DNA of 39,286 nt from Verrucomicrobiota bacterium (GTDB lineage: Bacteria; Verrucomicrobiota; Verrucomicrobiia; Limisphaerales; JACPZS01), in NCBI GenBank assembly GCA_016195385.1, contig JACPZS010000247.1:1-39286 (forward strand). Direction: 5' to 3'. The notes beneath the pieces are model-generated. The model ran no database searches. It was given only the letters and a program-made list of their open reading frames with translations, and had not been told where the DNA came from. Below, in pieces: positions 25,585 to 35,074 of this stretch (positions are counted from its first letter, which is position 1; every line of letters begins with the position of its first letter). A program made the position numbers and the translations under genes.

Positions 25585-27408
25585 TTAACAGTTCGCGAGC
25601 GACAAGGCAGCAGCTTCCAGCGAAGCCGGCGCGCCGCATTGGGGTTGGGGTGAAACGTTGCGTTTCAGCATGGAGCGGAGCAGCGCGAAATCCAGTGGCT
25701 TCACGAGGTAGTCGTCCATGCCGGAAGCGAGGCAGTTCTCCCGGTCGCGCGTCAGGGCACCCGCGGTCATGGCGACGATGCGGACTCGCCGGAGCGCTCG
25801 CTCCTGCTCGCGCGCACGAATTATTTGGGTAGCTTCTTGGCCGCCCATTTCTGGCATGTGGCAGTCCATCAAAATGACATCGAATGATCCACGCTCCCAC
25901 GCCGCCACTGCCTCCACGCCGCTGATCGTTACCTCGACCGTGCAACCGAATTTTTGCAACCATGCCAAGGCCAGCCGCTGGTTCACAAGGTTGTCTTCCA
26001 CCAGCAGCACGTTCAATGGCTGCACTCCACTGTCCACCGCCACCGGGGCCGGAGTCACCTGCTTTTCAAAGCTCACGTCGAACCAAAACATCGAACCTTG
26101 GCCTAGTTCGCTTTCGACGCCAATTTCTCCGCCCATCAACTTGACGAGCTTCCGGCAAATGGCCAATCCCAGCCCGGTGCCACCAAATTTGCGCGTGGTC
26201 GAGCCATCGGCCTGTGTGAACGGCTCAAACAACTTCTGCTGCGCCTCGGCCGTCAAGCCGATGCCGGTGTCGCTCACGGAGAAGCGTGCCTCGATCTTAT
26301 CGGCCGTCTCGTCCCGCCTTGAGATCATGATGGAGATCCGGCCCTTTTCGGTGAACTTGATGGCGTTGCTGGCGAGATTCAGCAGAACTTGCCGCAGCCG
26401 ATGCGGATCGCCGCGCAACGCAGGTGACAGGGCGGGATCGATCCCGCAGTGCAGACCGAGGCCCTTGCTGTGTGCGCGTTCGCTCAACAGCGCCACAGCG
26501 GCCCGCACCGTCTGCGGCAGATTAAATTCCACCGACTCCAGCGACAGCTTGCCCGCCTCGATCTTTGAAAAGTCGAGAATGTCATTGAGGATGCTCAACA
26601 GAGCATCGGCGCTCTCCTTGACAGTCTGGGCCTGGTCGCGTTGTTCGGAGGTCAGCTCGGTGTCGAGCAACAGGCTGGTCATGCCGATAATGCCATTCAT
26701 CGGGGTGCGAATCTCGTGGCTCATCATGGCGAGGAATTCACTCTTCGCCTTGCTACCGGCTACTGCGGCGGAGGCGAGTTCGTTCGCGCGTTTCGTTTCG
26801 TCGAGAAGGCACTGATTGGCTGCGGCGAGTTCGACGTTGGTGGTGTGCAGCGCGGCCGTCCGTTCATGCACCATGCGTTCGAGCTCTTCCAATTTGCACT
26901 TGGCTTGCTGGTAGAGATGCCACTTCTCAGTGAGGGCATTGGCAAGCTGCAGAACTTCAATGTTGTCGAAAGGCTTCTTGAGAATGACCAGCCGATCCGA
27001 GGGGCCGAGCCGGTTTAGCATTTCGTCCAGAGAATAGTCTGAATACGCTGTGCAAAGGACGACCTGGAGATCGGGGCACTGTTCCCAAATCTTTAAGGTC
27101 GTCTCGACACCATCCCAGCCGGGCGGCATGCGCACATCGACAAACGCCATGGCGTAGGGCCGGCCTTCGGCCACCGCCTCACCGACAAGCGCCAGGCCTT
27201 CTGTGCCTTGCGAGGCCGAGTCGATTTCAAAGGCGGGTTGGTTCTTTCGCTTGGAGGAACCATCGAACAGTGCTGACTCAAGTTGATCCAGTTTCGGTAC
27301 AGCATCACTGCCGTCCGTAAAGATTTTCCGGAAATCCTTGTGAATCGACGGATTGTCATCAATTACTAGAATCCGGCGATTGGGAATATTTAAATCGGGA
27401 AGGCGCAT
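25585..27408 (-). CDS. Hybrid histidine kinase, REC-HisKA-HATPase-REC
   Basis: A 607-residue cytosolic hybrid kinase. Receiver 1 (~10-160) is the extended kind, with D91 ([12 protein letters not shown]). A coiled coil (~165-215) follows. HisKA carries H231 in [15 protein letters not shown]. The HATPase (~330-450) has [20 protein letters not shown] and GGTGLGLAI. Receiver 2 (~465-585) has D515 ([12 protein letters not shown]). There is no Hpt domain in the protein or in the operon, so onward transfer from receiver 2 would need a partner elsewhere. Four bases separate it from the upstream kinase. Confidence 0.93.
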   Translation of the reverse strand: MRLPDLNIPNRRILVIDDNPSIHKDFRKIFTDGSDAVPKLDQLESALFDGSSKRKNQPAFEIDSASQGTEGLALVGEAVAEGRPYAMAFVDVRMPPGWDGVETTLKIWEQCPDLQVVLCTAYSDYSLDEMLNRLGPSDRLVILKKPFDNIEVLQLANALTEKWHLYQQAKCKLEELERMVHERTAALHTTNVELAAANQCLLDETKRANELASAAVAGSKAKSEFLAMMSHEIRTPMNGIIGMTSLLLDTELTSEQRDQAQTVKESADALLSILNDILDFSKIEAGKLSLESVEFNLPQTVRAAVALLSERAHSKGLGLHCGIDPALSPALRGDPHRLRQVLLNLASNAIKFTEKGRISIMISRRDETADKIEARFSVSDTGIGLTAEAQQKLFEPFTQADGSTTRKFGGTGLGLAICRKLVKLMGGEIGVESELGQGSMFWFDVSFEKQVTPAPVAVDSGVQPLNVLLVEDNLVNQRLALAWLQKFGCTVEVTISGVEAVAAWERGSFDVILMDCHMPEMGGQEATQIIRAREQERALRRVRIVAMTAGALTRDRENCLASGMDDYLVKPLDFALLRSMLKRNVSPQPQCGAPASLEAAALSLANC

Positions 27409-27412
27409 GGTT

Positions 27413-29575
27413 TCAGGCGGCGAGTTTCTTTTGAGTTTGCAGCGGTAGCTCTACGGTGAACGTCGCCCCTCGGCCCGAACCTTCGCTGACTACCGACAGC
27501 GAACCACCCATTTCCTTAGCCGCGTTGGCACCGCTGTGCAGGCCGAAGCCGTGGCCATCCTTCTTCGTCGTGAAGCCGTGGTTGAACACTCGTGTCAGGT
27601 TCTCCGGGGGGATGCCCACGCCGTTGTCCGACACGGAAATGCGGACGTGCTCGCCGGTGCCCGCCACACGCAGGGTCAGTATTTTCTCCTCGCGTCCCGA
27701 TTCATCGCACGCCTGCTTGGCGTTGCGCACGAGGTTGACCAGGATTTGCAGAACCTTGTGCTTGTCCACCGTGAGGGGCGGCACTTCGGCGAATTCGCGC
27801 ACGACCTGGATGTCATGGCGCATGAGTGAACTGGCGTTCATGCGCAACGTATCCTCCAGCAACTCAGCTATGTTCACTGTTTCCGTGACTCCAGACACTG
27901 TCGCGTAGCTCTGCTGCATGTCGACCACGTCCTTGATGTGCTCGATGTACTTCTGAAGATTCGCCAGTTCCTTGAGCAACGTGGTCTGTTCGTTACCGAG
28001 ATATTCCGCGAGCGTGGCCAAGAACGCTGGAACCTGTTTGCCCTTGGGATCGGTGGTGATGAACGCGCCGAGATCCGTCTCGTGCTCACGCAACATCGTC
28101 ACGACCCTGGCAAGGCTGGTGCAGCGGGACTTCTTCACCTTCTCGGCGACGAGCGTGGCCGAGACATTGACGCTGTTAAGCACATTGCCCACGTTGTGCA
28201 GAACGCCCGTGGCTACTTCCGCCATGCCGGCTTTACGGGAAGTGTCGATGAGCTGCAAGTTCATCTTCGCAGCCTCAGCCTCGACGCGCTTGCGCTCCGT
28301 GATGTCGGTCCGGATGGCCATGTAGCCTTTCGGCTTGCCGCTTCCGTCCAACATGGGACCAATCGTGGTATCCACCCAATAGATGCGCCCGCTCTTGGCA
28401 CGATTTTTAATTTCGCCCCGCCAGACTTCGCCGTTGGCGATCGTGCGCCACAAATCGCGGAAGAAAGAGGCAGGGTGTTCATCCGATTTGAGAATGCGGT
28501 GGTTTTGCCCGATCAACTCCTCACAGCTGTATTCGGAAATCTGGCAGAGGTTGTCGTTCACGTAAGTGATCGTCCCATGCTGATCCGTCCGTGCGATAAT
28601 GCATGCGCGGTCGAGCACCGCATCGATGGCAGCGAGCGAGCGTAGCAACTCCTTGAGCTTTTTCTCGGCTACTTCTCTCTCGGCTACTTCTGCTTCCAAT
28701 TCGGAAGTGCGCTCACGCACGCGCGACTCCAGATGACGGTTGGCCGAGCGCAACGCCCAAAGTGTGTAACCAAGGCCAGCCAGCAGCACGAAGCCGAGCA
28801 CATAGAGAAAAACGCGATACTGCTGCGTCTGCTGCAACGCCTTGGCCACTTGAGTTTCGTACGCTTGAAAGAGCTTCTCGATGCTGGCCGCCGTCGGCAG
28901 CGCCAGAAGCTGGCGCGTCAATACGTCCAATTCACTGTTGCCTGCAACGATGTTCTGCGCATGCCGCACAACACTGAGAACAAACACGGATTCCAGATGC
29001 TGTGGATGACTGGCCGCCCACTGCTTGAGTTGCAACAACCGGGCCGGAGCGTCCGCCGGAAGTTCGTCCGGACTGGACAAACGCATCAACGTCAGCCGGG
29101 TGACGCCGCCGACAACATCCTGCAATTCGCGATCGGCGCTGCTTTCTTGCAGGCGCGTGGCCAGTTCATCCAGCGCGCCTGGCAGGTAACGGCGCGAGTT
29201 GGCCAGCATGGCGTTCTGCGACTTGAACCGCTCGAAAAGTTTCTTCCGCTCCTGCGCGAGCACGGCGTATTGCACGCGTGCTTGTTCGATGGTGGTGCGA
29301 TCTGCGGAACGAATGAAAGTCGGCGTCTGATGCAAGCCCTCCACAAGCCGCGTCAGTTCCTCCTCCTGCGTCTGGAAGTCGTCGTAGTTATCCATCAGCG
29401 CGAAGCGCGCCTCCAGTACCCCTTCCTTGAAAGTCGTGTCCAGATGCTTGAGCCGCCACAAGGCCGTCTGAAACCGCTCATGCTCGTGGTCGCGGAATTT
29501 CCCCACCTTGAAGCAAAGGAAAGCGAGCGCGCCAATGAGCGCGACGGCGGCAGTGATGGCGGAGAGCTTCTTCAT
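27413..29575 (-). CDS. Membrane histidine kinase, DAHL-like sensor plus PAS
   Basis: A 720-residue protein. A membrane helix at ~5-23, an all-helical periplasmic region (~30-250) resembling the DAHL domain of sensor kinases ([20 protein letters not shown] and ALMDNYDDF), and a second helix (~253-275). A coiled coil and one PAS domain (~315-430; [20 protein letters not shown]) lead to the kinase core. The phospho-acceptor region is unusual: [20 protein letters not shown] with H460. The HATPase has [26 protein letters not shown] and the variant lid [20 protein letters not shown]. The core is a close paralogue of the kinase at 30591. It overlaps the peroxidase gene by ATGA, so it may report on envelope redox or peroxide; this is inference. 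Confidence 0.88.
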   Translation of the reverse strand: MKKLSAITAAVALIGALAFLCFKVGKFRDHEHERFQTALWRLKHLDTTFKEGVLEARFALMDNYDDFQTQEEELTRLVEGLHQTPTFIRSADRTTIEQARVQYAVLAQERKKLFERFKSQNAMLANSRRYLPGALDELATRLQESSADRELQDVVGGVTRLTLMRLSSPDELPADAPARLLQLKQWAASHPQHLESVFVLSVVRHAQNIVAGNSELDVLTRQLLALPTAASIEKLFQAYETQVAKALQQTQQYRVFLYVLGFVLLAGLGYTLWALRSANRHLESRVRERTSELEAEVAEREVAEKKLKELLRSLAAIDAVLDRACIIARTDQHGTITYVNDNLCQISEYSCEELIGQNHRILKSDEHPASFFRDLWRTIANGEVWRGEIKNRAKSGRIYWVDTTIGPMLDGSGKPKGYMAIRTDITERKRVEAEAAKMNLQLIDTSRKAGMAEVATGVLHNVGNVLNSVNVSATLVAEKVKKSRCTSLARVVTMLREHETDLGAFITTDPKGKQVPAFLATLAEYLGNEQTTLLKELANLQKYIEHIKDVVDMQQSYATVSGVTETVNIAELLEDTLRMNASSLMRHDIQVVREFAEVPPLTVDKHKVLQILVNLVRNAKQACDESGREEKILTLRVAGTGEHVRISVSDNGVGIPPENLTRVFNHGFTTKKDGHGFGLHSGANAAKEMGGSLSVVSEGSGRGATFTVELPLQTQKKLAA

Positions 29576-30594
29576 TGAAGGAGTTTGCCATTGTACTCAC
29601 CGGTGAGCGATTTGAGGAACATGACAACCTGTTCGAGGTCTTTCGGCGGAAGCGCGCGACCGAGTTGATACTTCGCCATGACCGTCACGGCTTCCTCCAA
29701 CGTCTTCGCAGAACCATCGTGGAAGTAAGGCCCGGTCAACGCGATGTTCCGCAGGCTGGCGACCTTGAACTTATATTTGTCGTCTTCGTCGCCCGTCACA
29801 TTGAACCGGCCCAGATCCGTCTTGGTCACGTTGCCGCGGTCGCCGAAGTAATCGCCCATGACACCAAGCGGCTGAAACATGTTGCCGCCCACGTTCACGC
29901 CCTGATGACAACTAATGCAGCCGTAGCCCTTGAACTTTCGGTAGCCTTCTTTCTCGTCATCTGTCAACGCTTTGTCATCACCGCGCAGATATTGATCGAA
30001 GCGCGCATTCGGCGTAATGAGCGATCGCTCAAACTCGGCGATGGCGTCTTTCACGTTCTTGCGCTGAACACCGTCGAGATAAATTGCCTTGAACGCCGTG
30101 GCGTAATCAGACGAGCGCTGGAGCTTCGCCAGCATGTCTTCCCAGGTTGCGCCCATTTCCGCGGGTGCCTGAGTCGGGCCTTCCACCTGTTCTTCCAGAG
30201 TTTCGGCACGACCGTCCCAGAACTGTTTGAAATTCAGGGCGCAGTTGAAAACCGTCGGCGCGTTGATGGGGCCTTCTGCACCTTTGATACCCACGGAGCG
30301 GGCACGTTGATCCGTCCCACCTTTGCTCAATTCATGACAAGTCGCGCACGAAACTGTGTTGTCCTTCGATAGCATCGGTTCGTGGAACAGCCTATTGCCG
30401 AGCGCGACCTTGCGAGCATCAAGCTTAACCGTCAGCGGAATGGGTCGGATCGGTTCACGCATCTTGGGTGCCATGAACGCATTCGTTGTGACCGGATCAG
30501 CCGCGCCGTTGAAGGTAAGGCAGACACCGACCGTGAGGCCTGCCAGCCAGGTGACGCTTGGTAATGGATGCTGTATGGAGAGACGAGTGTTCAT
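29572..30594 (-). CDS. Di-haem cytochrome c peroxidase (CcpA/MauG family)
   Basis: A 340-residue protein with an N-terminal signal-like hydrophobic stretch (WLAGLTVGVCLTFNG, mature near ADPVTT). Two haem c sites are visible, C83-x-x-C-H (VSCATCHELS) and C226-x-x-C-H (CISCHQGVN). The family context NRLFHEPMLS, NAPTVFNCALNFKQFWDGRA, RFDQYLRG and LTGPYFHDGSA is clear. It should reduce hydrogen peroxide with electrons from periplasmic carriers. The ATG at 30594 overlaps the stop of the upstream kinase (ATGA), and its own stop overlaps the next kinase. Being locked between two sensor kinases is unusual and suggests it generates or clears the signal that one of them reads. Confidence 0.93.
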   Translation of the reverse strand: MNTRLSIQHPLPSVTWLAGLTVGVCLTFNGAADPVTTNAFMAPKMREPIRPIPLTVKLDARKVALGNRLFHEPMLSKDNTVSCATCHELSKGGTDQRARSVGIKGAEGPINAPTVFNCALNFKQFWDGRAETLEEQVEGPTQAPAEMGATWEDMLAKLQRSSDYATAFKAIYLDGVQRKNVKDAIAEFERSLITPNARFDQYLRGDDKALTDDEKEGYRKFKGYGCISCHQGVNVGGNMFQPLGVMGDYFGDRGNVTKTDLGRFNVTGDEDDKYKFKVASLRNIALTGPYFHDGSAKTLEEAVTVMAKYQLGRALPPKDLEQVVMFLKSLTGEYNGKLLQ

Positions 30595-33500
30595 GATGTA
30601 TGCGTTGAGATTTGAATTGGCAGTTCGAGCGTGAAAGTGGCACCACAACCGGACCCGTCGCTGTGGACGGTGAGGCTGCCGCCCATTTGCTTTGCGGCGA
30701 GCGCGCCACTATGCAGGCCAAAGCCGTGGCCATCCTTACGCGTCGTGAATCCGTGATTGAAAATGAGGAACAGGTTTTCCGGCGGAATGCCCACACCATT
30801 GTCCGCGACCACGATTTTGACTCGGTCGTTTCCGTTTGCGATGCGCACGGTCAGCCGTTTGTCGACAGGGCCGCCTTCGTCGCAGGCGTATTTGGCGTTG
30901 CGGATAAGGTTGACGAGAATTTGCAACACCTTGTGCTTCTCGACAGTGATGGGGGGCACTTCCTCGAACTCACGGGTCGCCTGTACGTGATGGCGATCCA
31001 GCGCGCTCCCGTTCATGCGCAAGGCGTCTTCCACCAGATCGCGGACCTGGACAACTTCGGTGACGCCGGAAACTTTTGCGTAGGTCTGCTGCATCGCAAC
31101 GATGTCCTTAATATGCTCGACGTTCTTCTGGAGATCCCCAATCTCTTGGAGGAGCGCGGTCCGCTCACCGTCGAGGTGCTCGGCAAGCGTGGCGAGAAAG
31201 GCGGGAATTTGTTTTCCTTTGATGTCAGTAGTGATGAACGCGCCGAGGTCGGACTCGTGTTCGCGCAGCAACGCCACCACCTTGGCCAGGCTGGCGCTCC
31301 TGGATTTCCTGACGTTGTCGGCGACCAGCGTGGCCGAGACGTTCACGCTGTTGAGCACATTGCCGACGTTGTGCAGAACGCCCGTCGCGACCTCGGCCAT
31401 GCCCGCCTGGCGGGAGACTTCAAGCAACTCCTTATGCGCCTTGGCCAGCAAAGTTTCAGAATGCTTGCGCTCCGTGATGTCCTCGGCGATGCCCAGCAGG
31501 AACTCCGCCTCTCTCTCGCCATTCAAGATGGGAACCTTGGTCACTTGGAGTGTCCGGATTCCCTTGTGGCGGGTCTGGAGTTGTTCCTCGGGGATTTCGA
31601 GTTTTTGCCCACTGGTGAGAACCTGGCGATCAATCGCTATGAATTTCTCCGCGTCCTCGCTCGGGAAGAAATCGTAATCATTCTTCCCAACCATCTCCTG
31701 GTTGGAGAACCCGGTGAGCTTCTCGCCAGCCTTGTTCCACAGGATGAAACGAAGATCTTTTGCATCCTTGATGAACACGGAGATAGGTAGGTTTTCAATC
31801 ACCGAATGCAAAAACGCCTTGGAGCGTTGGAGTTCCTCTTCGGCGCGCTTGCGCTCGGTGATGTCATTTATGATGGCAAGGAAGACACGTTCGGTCCCCG
31901 AGGCCACCAGTTGCAGGCAAACTTCCACCGAGTAATCCGTGCCGTCGGCGCGGCGGTGAAACGTTTGGAAGACATGCTTGGGAGTGGTGCCATCCACCAG
32001 CGGCCCGACCATTCGTCGGAACGAGGCCTCCGTGAATTCGGGCTTCAAATCCAACGGCGTAAGCTTCGCGATCTGCTCCGTCGTGTAGCCGAGGTTCTGC
32101 CGAGCGCTGCGGTTCACATAGTTGAAGCGTAGGCTTTCAGGGTCGAACACATACACTTCGTTCAGACTCGCCTCGAGGAAGTCCACCAGCCGTGCCCGTT
32201 GCTCGTCGGCCTTCTTGCGCGCGGTGATGTCGCTGATGGTCACGACGGCCATCAGCGACTTGCCGTCGGCGTCGTGGACGAGGCTGCCGCCGTAGCTGAA
32301 GACGCGCTCCCAGCCGGCGGCGGGGCGGCGGACGCGCACATCGAGGTCGCGCAGGTTTTCCCCGCGCAGGACGCGCGAGAGCGGCCATTGCTCCACGGAC
32401 AGCGCCGCGCCGTTCATGTCCGAAAGCTCGAACATGCCGGCGAATTCAGACACATGGCGGCGAGTCTCATCGAGGCTGGCGAAGCCGTGCATCGCCAGCG
32501 CCGCGCGGTTGAAGTGCAGCAGTTGGCCGTCGAGATCGGAAACCGCCACGCCTTCGGCGAGGTTTTCGACAATCGTCTGCAACTGCGCCTCGTTTTTGCG
32601 CAACGCTTCCTCGGCCTGCCGGCGCTCGGCATTTTCCTGCACCGCCTCGGCGCGGGCGCGATCAATCGCCCGCACCTGGCCGCCGATGCCGCGCGAGATC
32701 ATCCATGCCAGCCAGAGGAACAGCGCCGAGCAGCCGCCGCCCACGTAAAGCATCTGCTGCCAGCCCGCCGCCAGACTCCCTTCCATCTGCTGCGTCAGCG
32801 CGGTGGTGCGCGCCTGCGCGGACTGCGCGAAGCCGGCGCTGGCCGCCTCGATGTCGTGGAAGAGCGACGCGAGTTCCAGTTTCATTTTCTCCCGCTCGCG
32901 GCGCAGCCTCAGCGCGTCGTGCCGGAGGGTGAAGAGGCCGCCGTTGGTGGCGGTGCCGGAGATGGCGGCCTGGAGACGCTCGGCGGCCGCCGGCGTGAGC
33001 GAGCCGGCGGCGGCGTTCGTGCCGAAGCTCGTGATGGTGCGGCTCAGGCGGTCGAGGACGGGCTTGAGTTTGTTGTCCTTGAGATCGGCGAGGCTGTCGA
33101 GCTGCTCCTCGCCGCCGAGCAGTTCCACGAGCCGCGCGCATTCGGCGAGCACGCCCTTGAAATCATTCACGCCCTGGCTTTGCTCCCGGCCCTGCTCCTC
33201 CAGGATGGCGCGCGCGAGCTGCGGAGAAGTGTCATTCGTCGTCGTGCGCCAGCGGCGGTGCTTGATGGCGTCGTCAAGGCGGCGGCGGCCTTCGAGCGCC
33301 TCGACCGCGCCGCGCAGTTGCGTGATGAGCGCGCGGACCTGGCCGAGCGTGCGCTGCCGGCTCACGTCCTGCCAGACCGGGTCATAACTCGCGCGCCATT
33401 CCTGCCCGCGCCGCGAGACATCAGCGAGCCGCCCGATGAGCGGGGCGAACTGTTCGGACATTGGACGGGCACCGGAATAGGACTGGTCCGGCTGATCCGC

Positions 33501-33785
33501 GATGAACTCGATGAGGCCGGGAACGGCTTGCGCGCGGTTGGTGAGCGAAAGGGTTTCGTCCAGCATGGCCTGGAGTTCGACGCGGCTCGCGACGGCGCGC
33601 TGGCGAAGCTGATCCGAGGCGCCGTTCAACTGCTCCTGCTCGGCGGTGGCCAGCCCGCGCTCCGTGCGGACGCGGGCGAGCGTCCAGCCAATGATCCCGA
33701 TGGTGATCACGACCATGAGCAGGCCCAAGCCGGTCAAGGCCCGGACAAGACGGACGATGCGCTGGCCTTGCTGTGGACGGTTCAT
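30591..33785 (-). CDS. Large membrane histidine kinase, helical sensor and three PAS domains
   Basis: A 1064-residue protein. The first membrane helix is at ~17-36 and the second at ~346-363. Between them lie about 310 mostly helical periplasmic residues, a layout like TorS, which reads a periplasmic binding protein. Three PAS domains follow at ~400-522, ~528-645 and ~655-775, each ending in a D-I-T-x-R/E-K motif. The kinase core has H805 in [20 protein letters not shown], then [26 protein letters not shown] and the lid [20 protein letters not shown]. It carries no receiver. Its ATG overlaps the stop of the binding-protein gene and its stop overlaps the peroxidase ATG. Confidence 0.9.
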   Translation of the reverse strand: MNRPQQGQRIVRLVRALTGLGLLMVVITIGIIGWTLARVRTERGLATAEQEQLNGASDQLRQRAVASRVELQAMLDETLSLTNRAQAVPGLIEFIADQPDQSYSGARPMSEQFAPLIGRLADVSRRGQEWRASYDPVWQDVSRQRTLGQVRALITQLRGAVEALEGRRRLDDAIKHRRWRTTTNDTSPQLARAILEEQGREQSQGVNDFKGVLAECARLVELLGGEEQLDSLADLKDNKLKPVLDRLSRTITSFGTNAAAGSLTPAAAERLQAAISGTATNGGLFTLRHDALRLRREREKMKLELASLFHDIEAASAGFAQSAQARTTALTQQMEGSLAAGWQQMLYVGGGCSALFLWLAWMISRGIGGQVRAIDRARAEAVQENAERRQAEEALRKNEAQLQTIVENLAEGVAVSDLDGQLLHFNRAALAMHGFASLDETRRHVSEFAGMFELSDMNGAALSVEQWPLSRVLRGENLRDLDVRVRRPAAGWERVFSYGGSLVHDADGKSLMAVVTISDITARKKADEQRARLVDFLEASLNEVYVFDPESLRFNYVNRSARQNLGYTTEQIAKLTPLDLKPEFTEASFRRMVGPLVDGTTPKHVFQTFHRRADGTDYSVEVCLQLVASGTERVFLAIINDITERKRAEEELQRSKAFLHSVIENLPISVFIKDAKDLRFILWNKAGEKLTGFSNQEMVGKNDYDFFPSEDAEKFIAIDRQVLTSGQKLEIPEEQLQTRHKGIRTLQVTKVPILNGEREAEFLLGIAEDITERKHSETLLAKAHKELLEVSRQAGMAEVATGVLHNVGNVLNSVNVSATLVADNVRKSRSASLAKVVALLREHESDLGAFITTDIKGKQIPAFLATLAEHLDGERTALLQEIGDLQKNVEHIKDIVAMQQTYAKVSGVTEVVQVRDLVEDALRMNGSALDRHHVQATREFEEVPPITVEKHKVLQILVNLIRNAKYACDEGGPVDKRLTVRIANGNDRVKIVVADNGVGIPPENLFLIFNHGFTTRKDGHGFGLHSGALAAKQMGGSLTVHSDGSGCGATFTLELPIQISTHTS

Positions 33786-35014
33786 GGCTGGGTTTCCTTC
33801 GCGGCGAGTTGTTTGATGGTGGTCCAGGAGAACGGCACGAACGCGCCGTCCTTCAAAATCGTCGGCCAGATGGCGTGGCTGGCCTGATGATCCGTCGGGC
33901 CGAGTTTCAGTTTTTTGCCCAGGCCGGGATCGAATTCATCCAGTCCCTCCAGCGCCGCGACCACGCCTTCGCGCGTGGACGGGCCGGGAATTTTTTCCAG
34001 CGCCAGCAACAGAACGCGCATCGCTATGTAACCTTCGAGCGCACCGAAGCCGGGTTTCGCCGTCGCGTCGAACGCCTTCAGATCAGCAAGGTATTCTTCG
34101 ACGATGGGCACCGCCGCGTCGAGCGGATGCGGGACGACTTGGGTGACGATGACGCGCGCGGGAAGCTTTCCAAGCTCCGTCGCCAGCGACTGGCTGCCGA
34201 CGAAGGAGACGTTCAGAAACGTCGCCTTGAGTTCCGCCTCGTGGGCGAGCCGGATAAACTTCGCGCACGGCGCGTAGGCGCCGACCATCACGACCGCGCG
34301 CGGTTCGTGCGGCGCATAGAGCAGGCTGGCCAGCGCGTTCTCGACGGCCAGCGTGTTGCGCTCGTAACGGACGTGGAGCACGGCGTTCTCGTTGGTAAGG
34401 CCGTGCCGCTTCAAGGCCGCGAGTGTTCCCGCGTAGCCCGCGTCACCGTATGCATCGCGCTGCGTGAAGACCGCGATGTCCTCGATGCGCAGCCCCGCGC
34501 CGTTGATCAGCGCATCGACCATCGCGCCCGTTTCCTCCGCGTAGCTCGCGCGGAAGTTGATCACATAACGGTCGGGCGGATTCTTGCGCAGCACGCCCGC
34601 GCCGGTGAACGGAGCGTAGAGCAGCGTCTTGGTTTCGTTGGCGATGGGGATGGCCGCGACGGCCGTGGGCGTGCCGACGTTGCCGATGACCGCGAGGACG
34701 TTCTCCTTCTCGATCAACTGCCGCATGTTCGGCGCGGTGCGGGCCGGCTCGTAGCCGTCATCCAGCGCGATGAGGCGAAGGCGGCGGCCGTGGATGCCCC
34801 CGGCGCGGTTGGCGCGTTCGAGTCCGGCGAGCACGCCCTGACGCATGTCCAGGCCGAGGTTGGCGGCGGGTCCGCTCAACACGGTGGACATGCCCAGCAC
34901 GATTTCATCCGGCGAGTTGGTGGTTGCCCCGCTTGCGGACAGAGCGCCTGCGCCGATCGCGAGCAGTCCGAACCAGCATAACGCTCCGTACCGTGATTTA
35001 GGAATCAGTTGCAT
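33782..35014 (-). CDS. Periplasmic type-1 binding protein (branched-chain amino acid type)
   Basis: A 410-residue protein. Signal peptide MQLIPKSRYGALCWFGLLAI from the ATG at 35014, with GGAAC upstream; the alternative start at 35044 adds ten residues. The mature part is a Peripla_BP_6 fold: DEIVLGMSTVLSGPAANLGL, LDDGYEPARTAPNMRQLIE, AVIGNVGTPTAVAAIPIANE, DAYGDAGYAGTLAALK and YIAMRVLLLALEK. Such proteins bind amino acids, urea or other small solutes. No ABC permease or ATPase is nearby, so a role as the ligand-binding partner of the coupled kinase is more likely than transport; this is inference. The stop overlaps the kinase start by four bases. Confidence 0.88.
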   Translation of the reverse strand: MQLIPKSRYGALCWFGLLAIGAGALSASGATTNSPDEIVLGMSTVLSGPAANLGLDMRQGVLAGLERANRAGGIHGRRLRLIALDDGYEPARTAPNMRQLIEKENVLAVIGNVGTPTAVAAIPIANETKTLLYAPFTGAGVLRKNPPDRYVINFRASYAEETGAMVDALINGAGLRIEDIAVFTQRDAYGDAGYAGTLAALKRHGLTNENAVLHVRYERNTLAVENALASLLYAPHEPRAVVMVGAYAPCAKFIRLAHEAELKATFLNVSFVGSQSLATELGKLPARVIVTQVVPHPLDAAVPIVEEYLADLKAFDATAKPGFGALEGYIAMRVLLLALEKIPGPSTREGVVAALEGLDEFDPGLGKKLKLGPTDHQASHAIWPTILKDGAFVPFSWTTIKQLAAKETQP

Positions 35015-35074
35015 GATTTGTTCCAGTTGGTTGGGTTTCGACATGGCATTTATCCAATGAGAGGTCGGGAGCCA

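Noticed and set aside
32199..33887. 562-residue plus-strand open frame
   Set aside because: Antisense to the large membrane kinase. Its Gly/Ala/Arg-rich composition and lack of motifs mark it as a shadow. The same applies to the long frames at 30612-31790 and 33773-34981.
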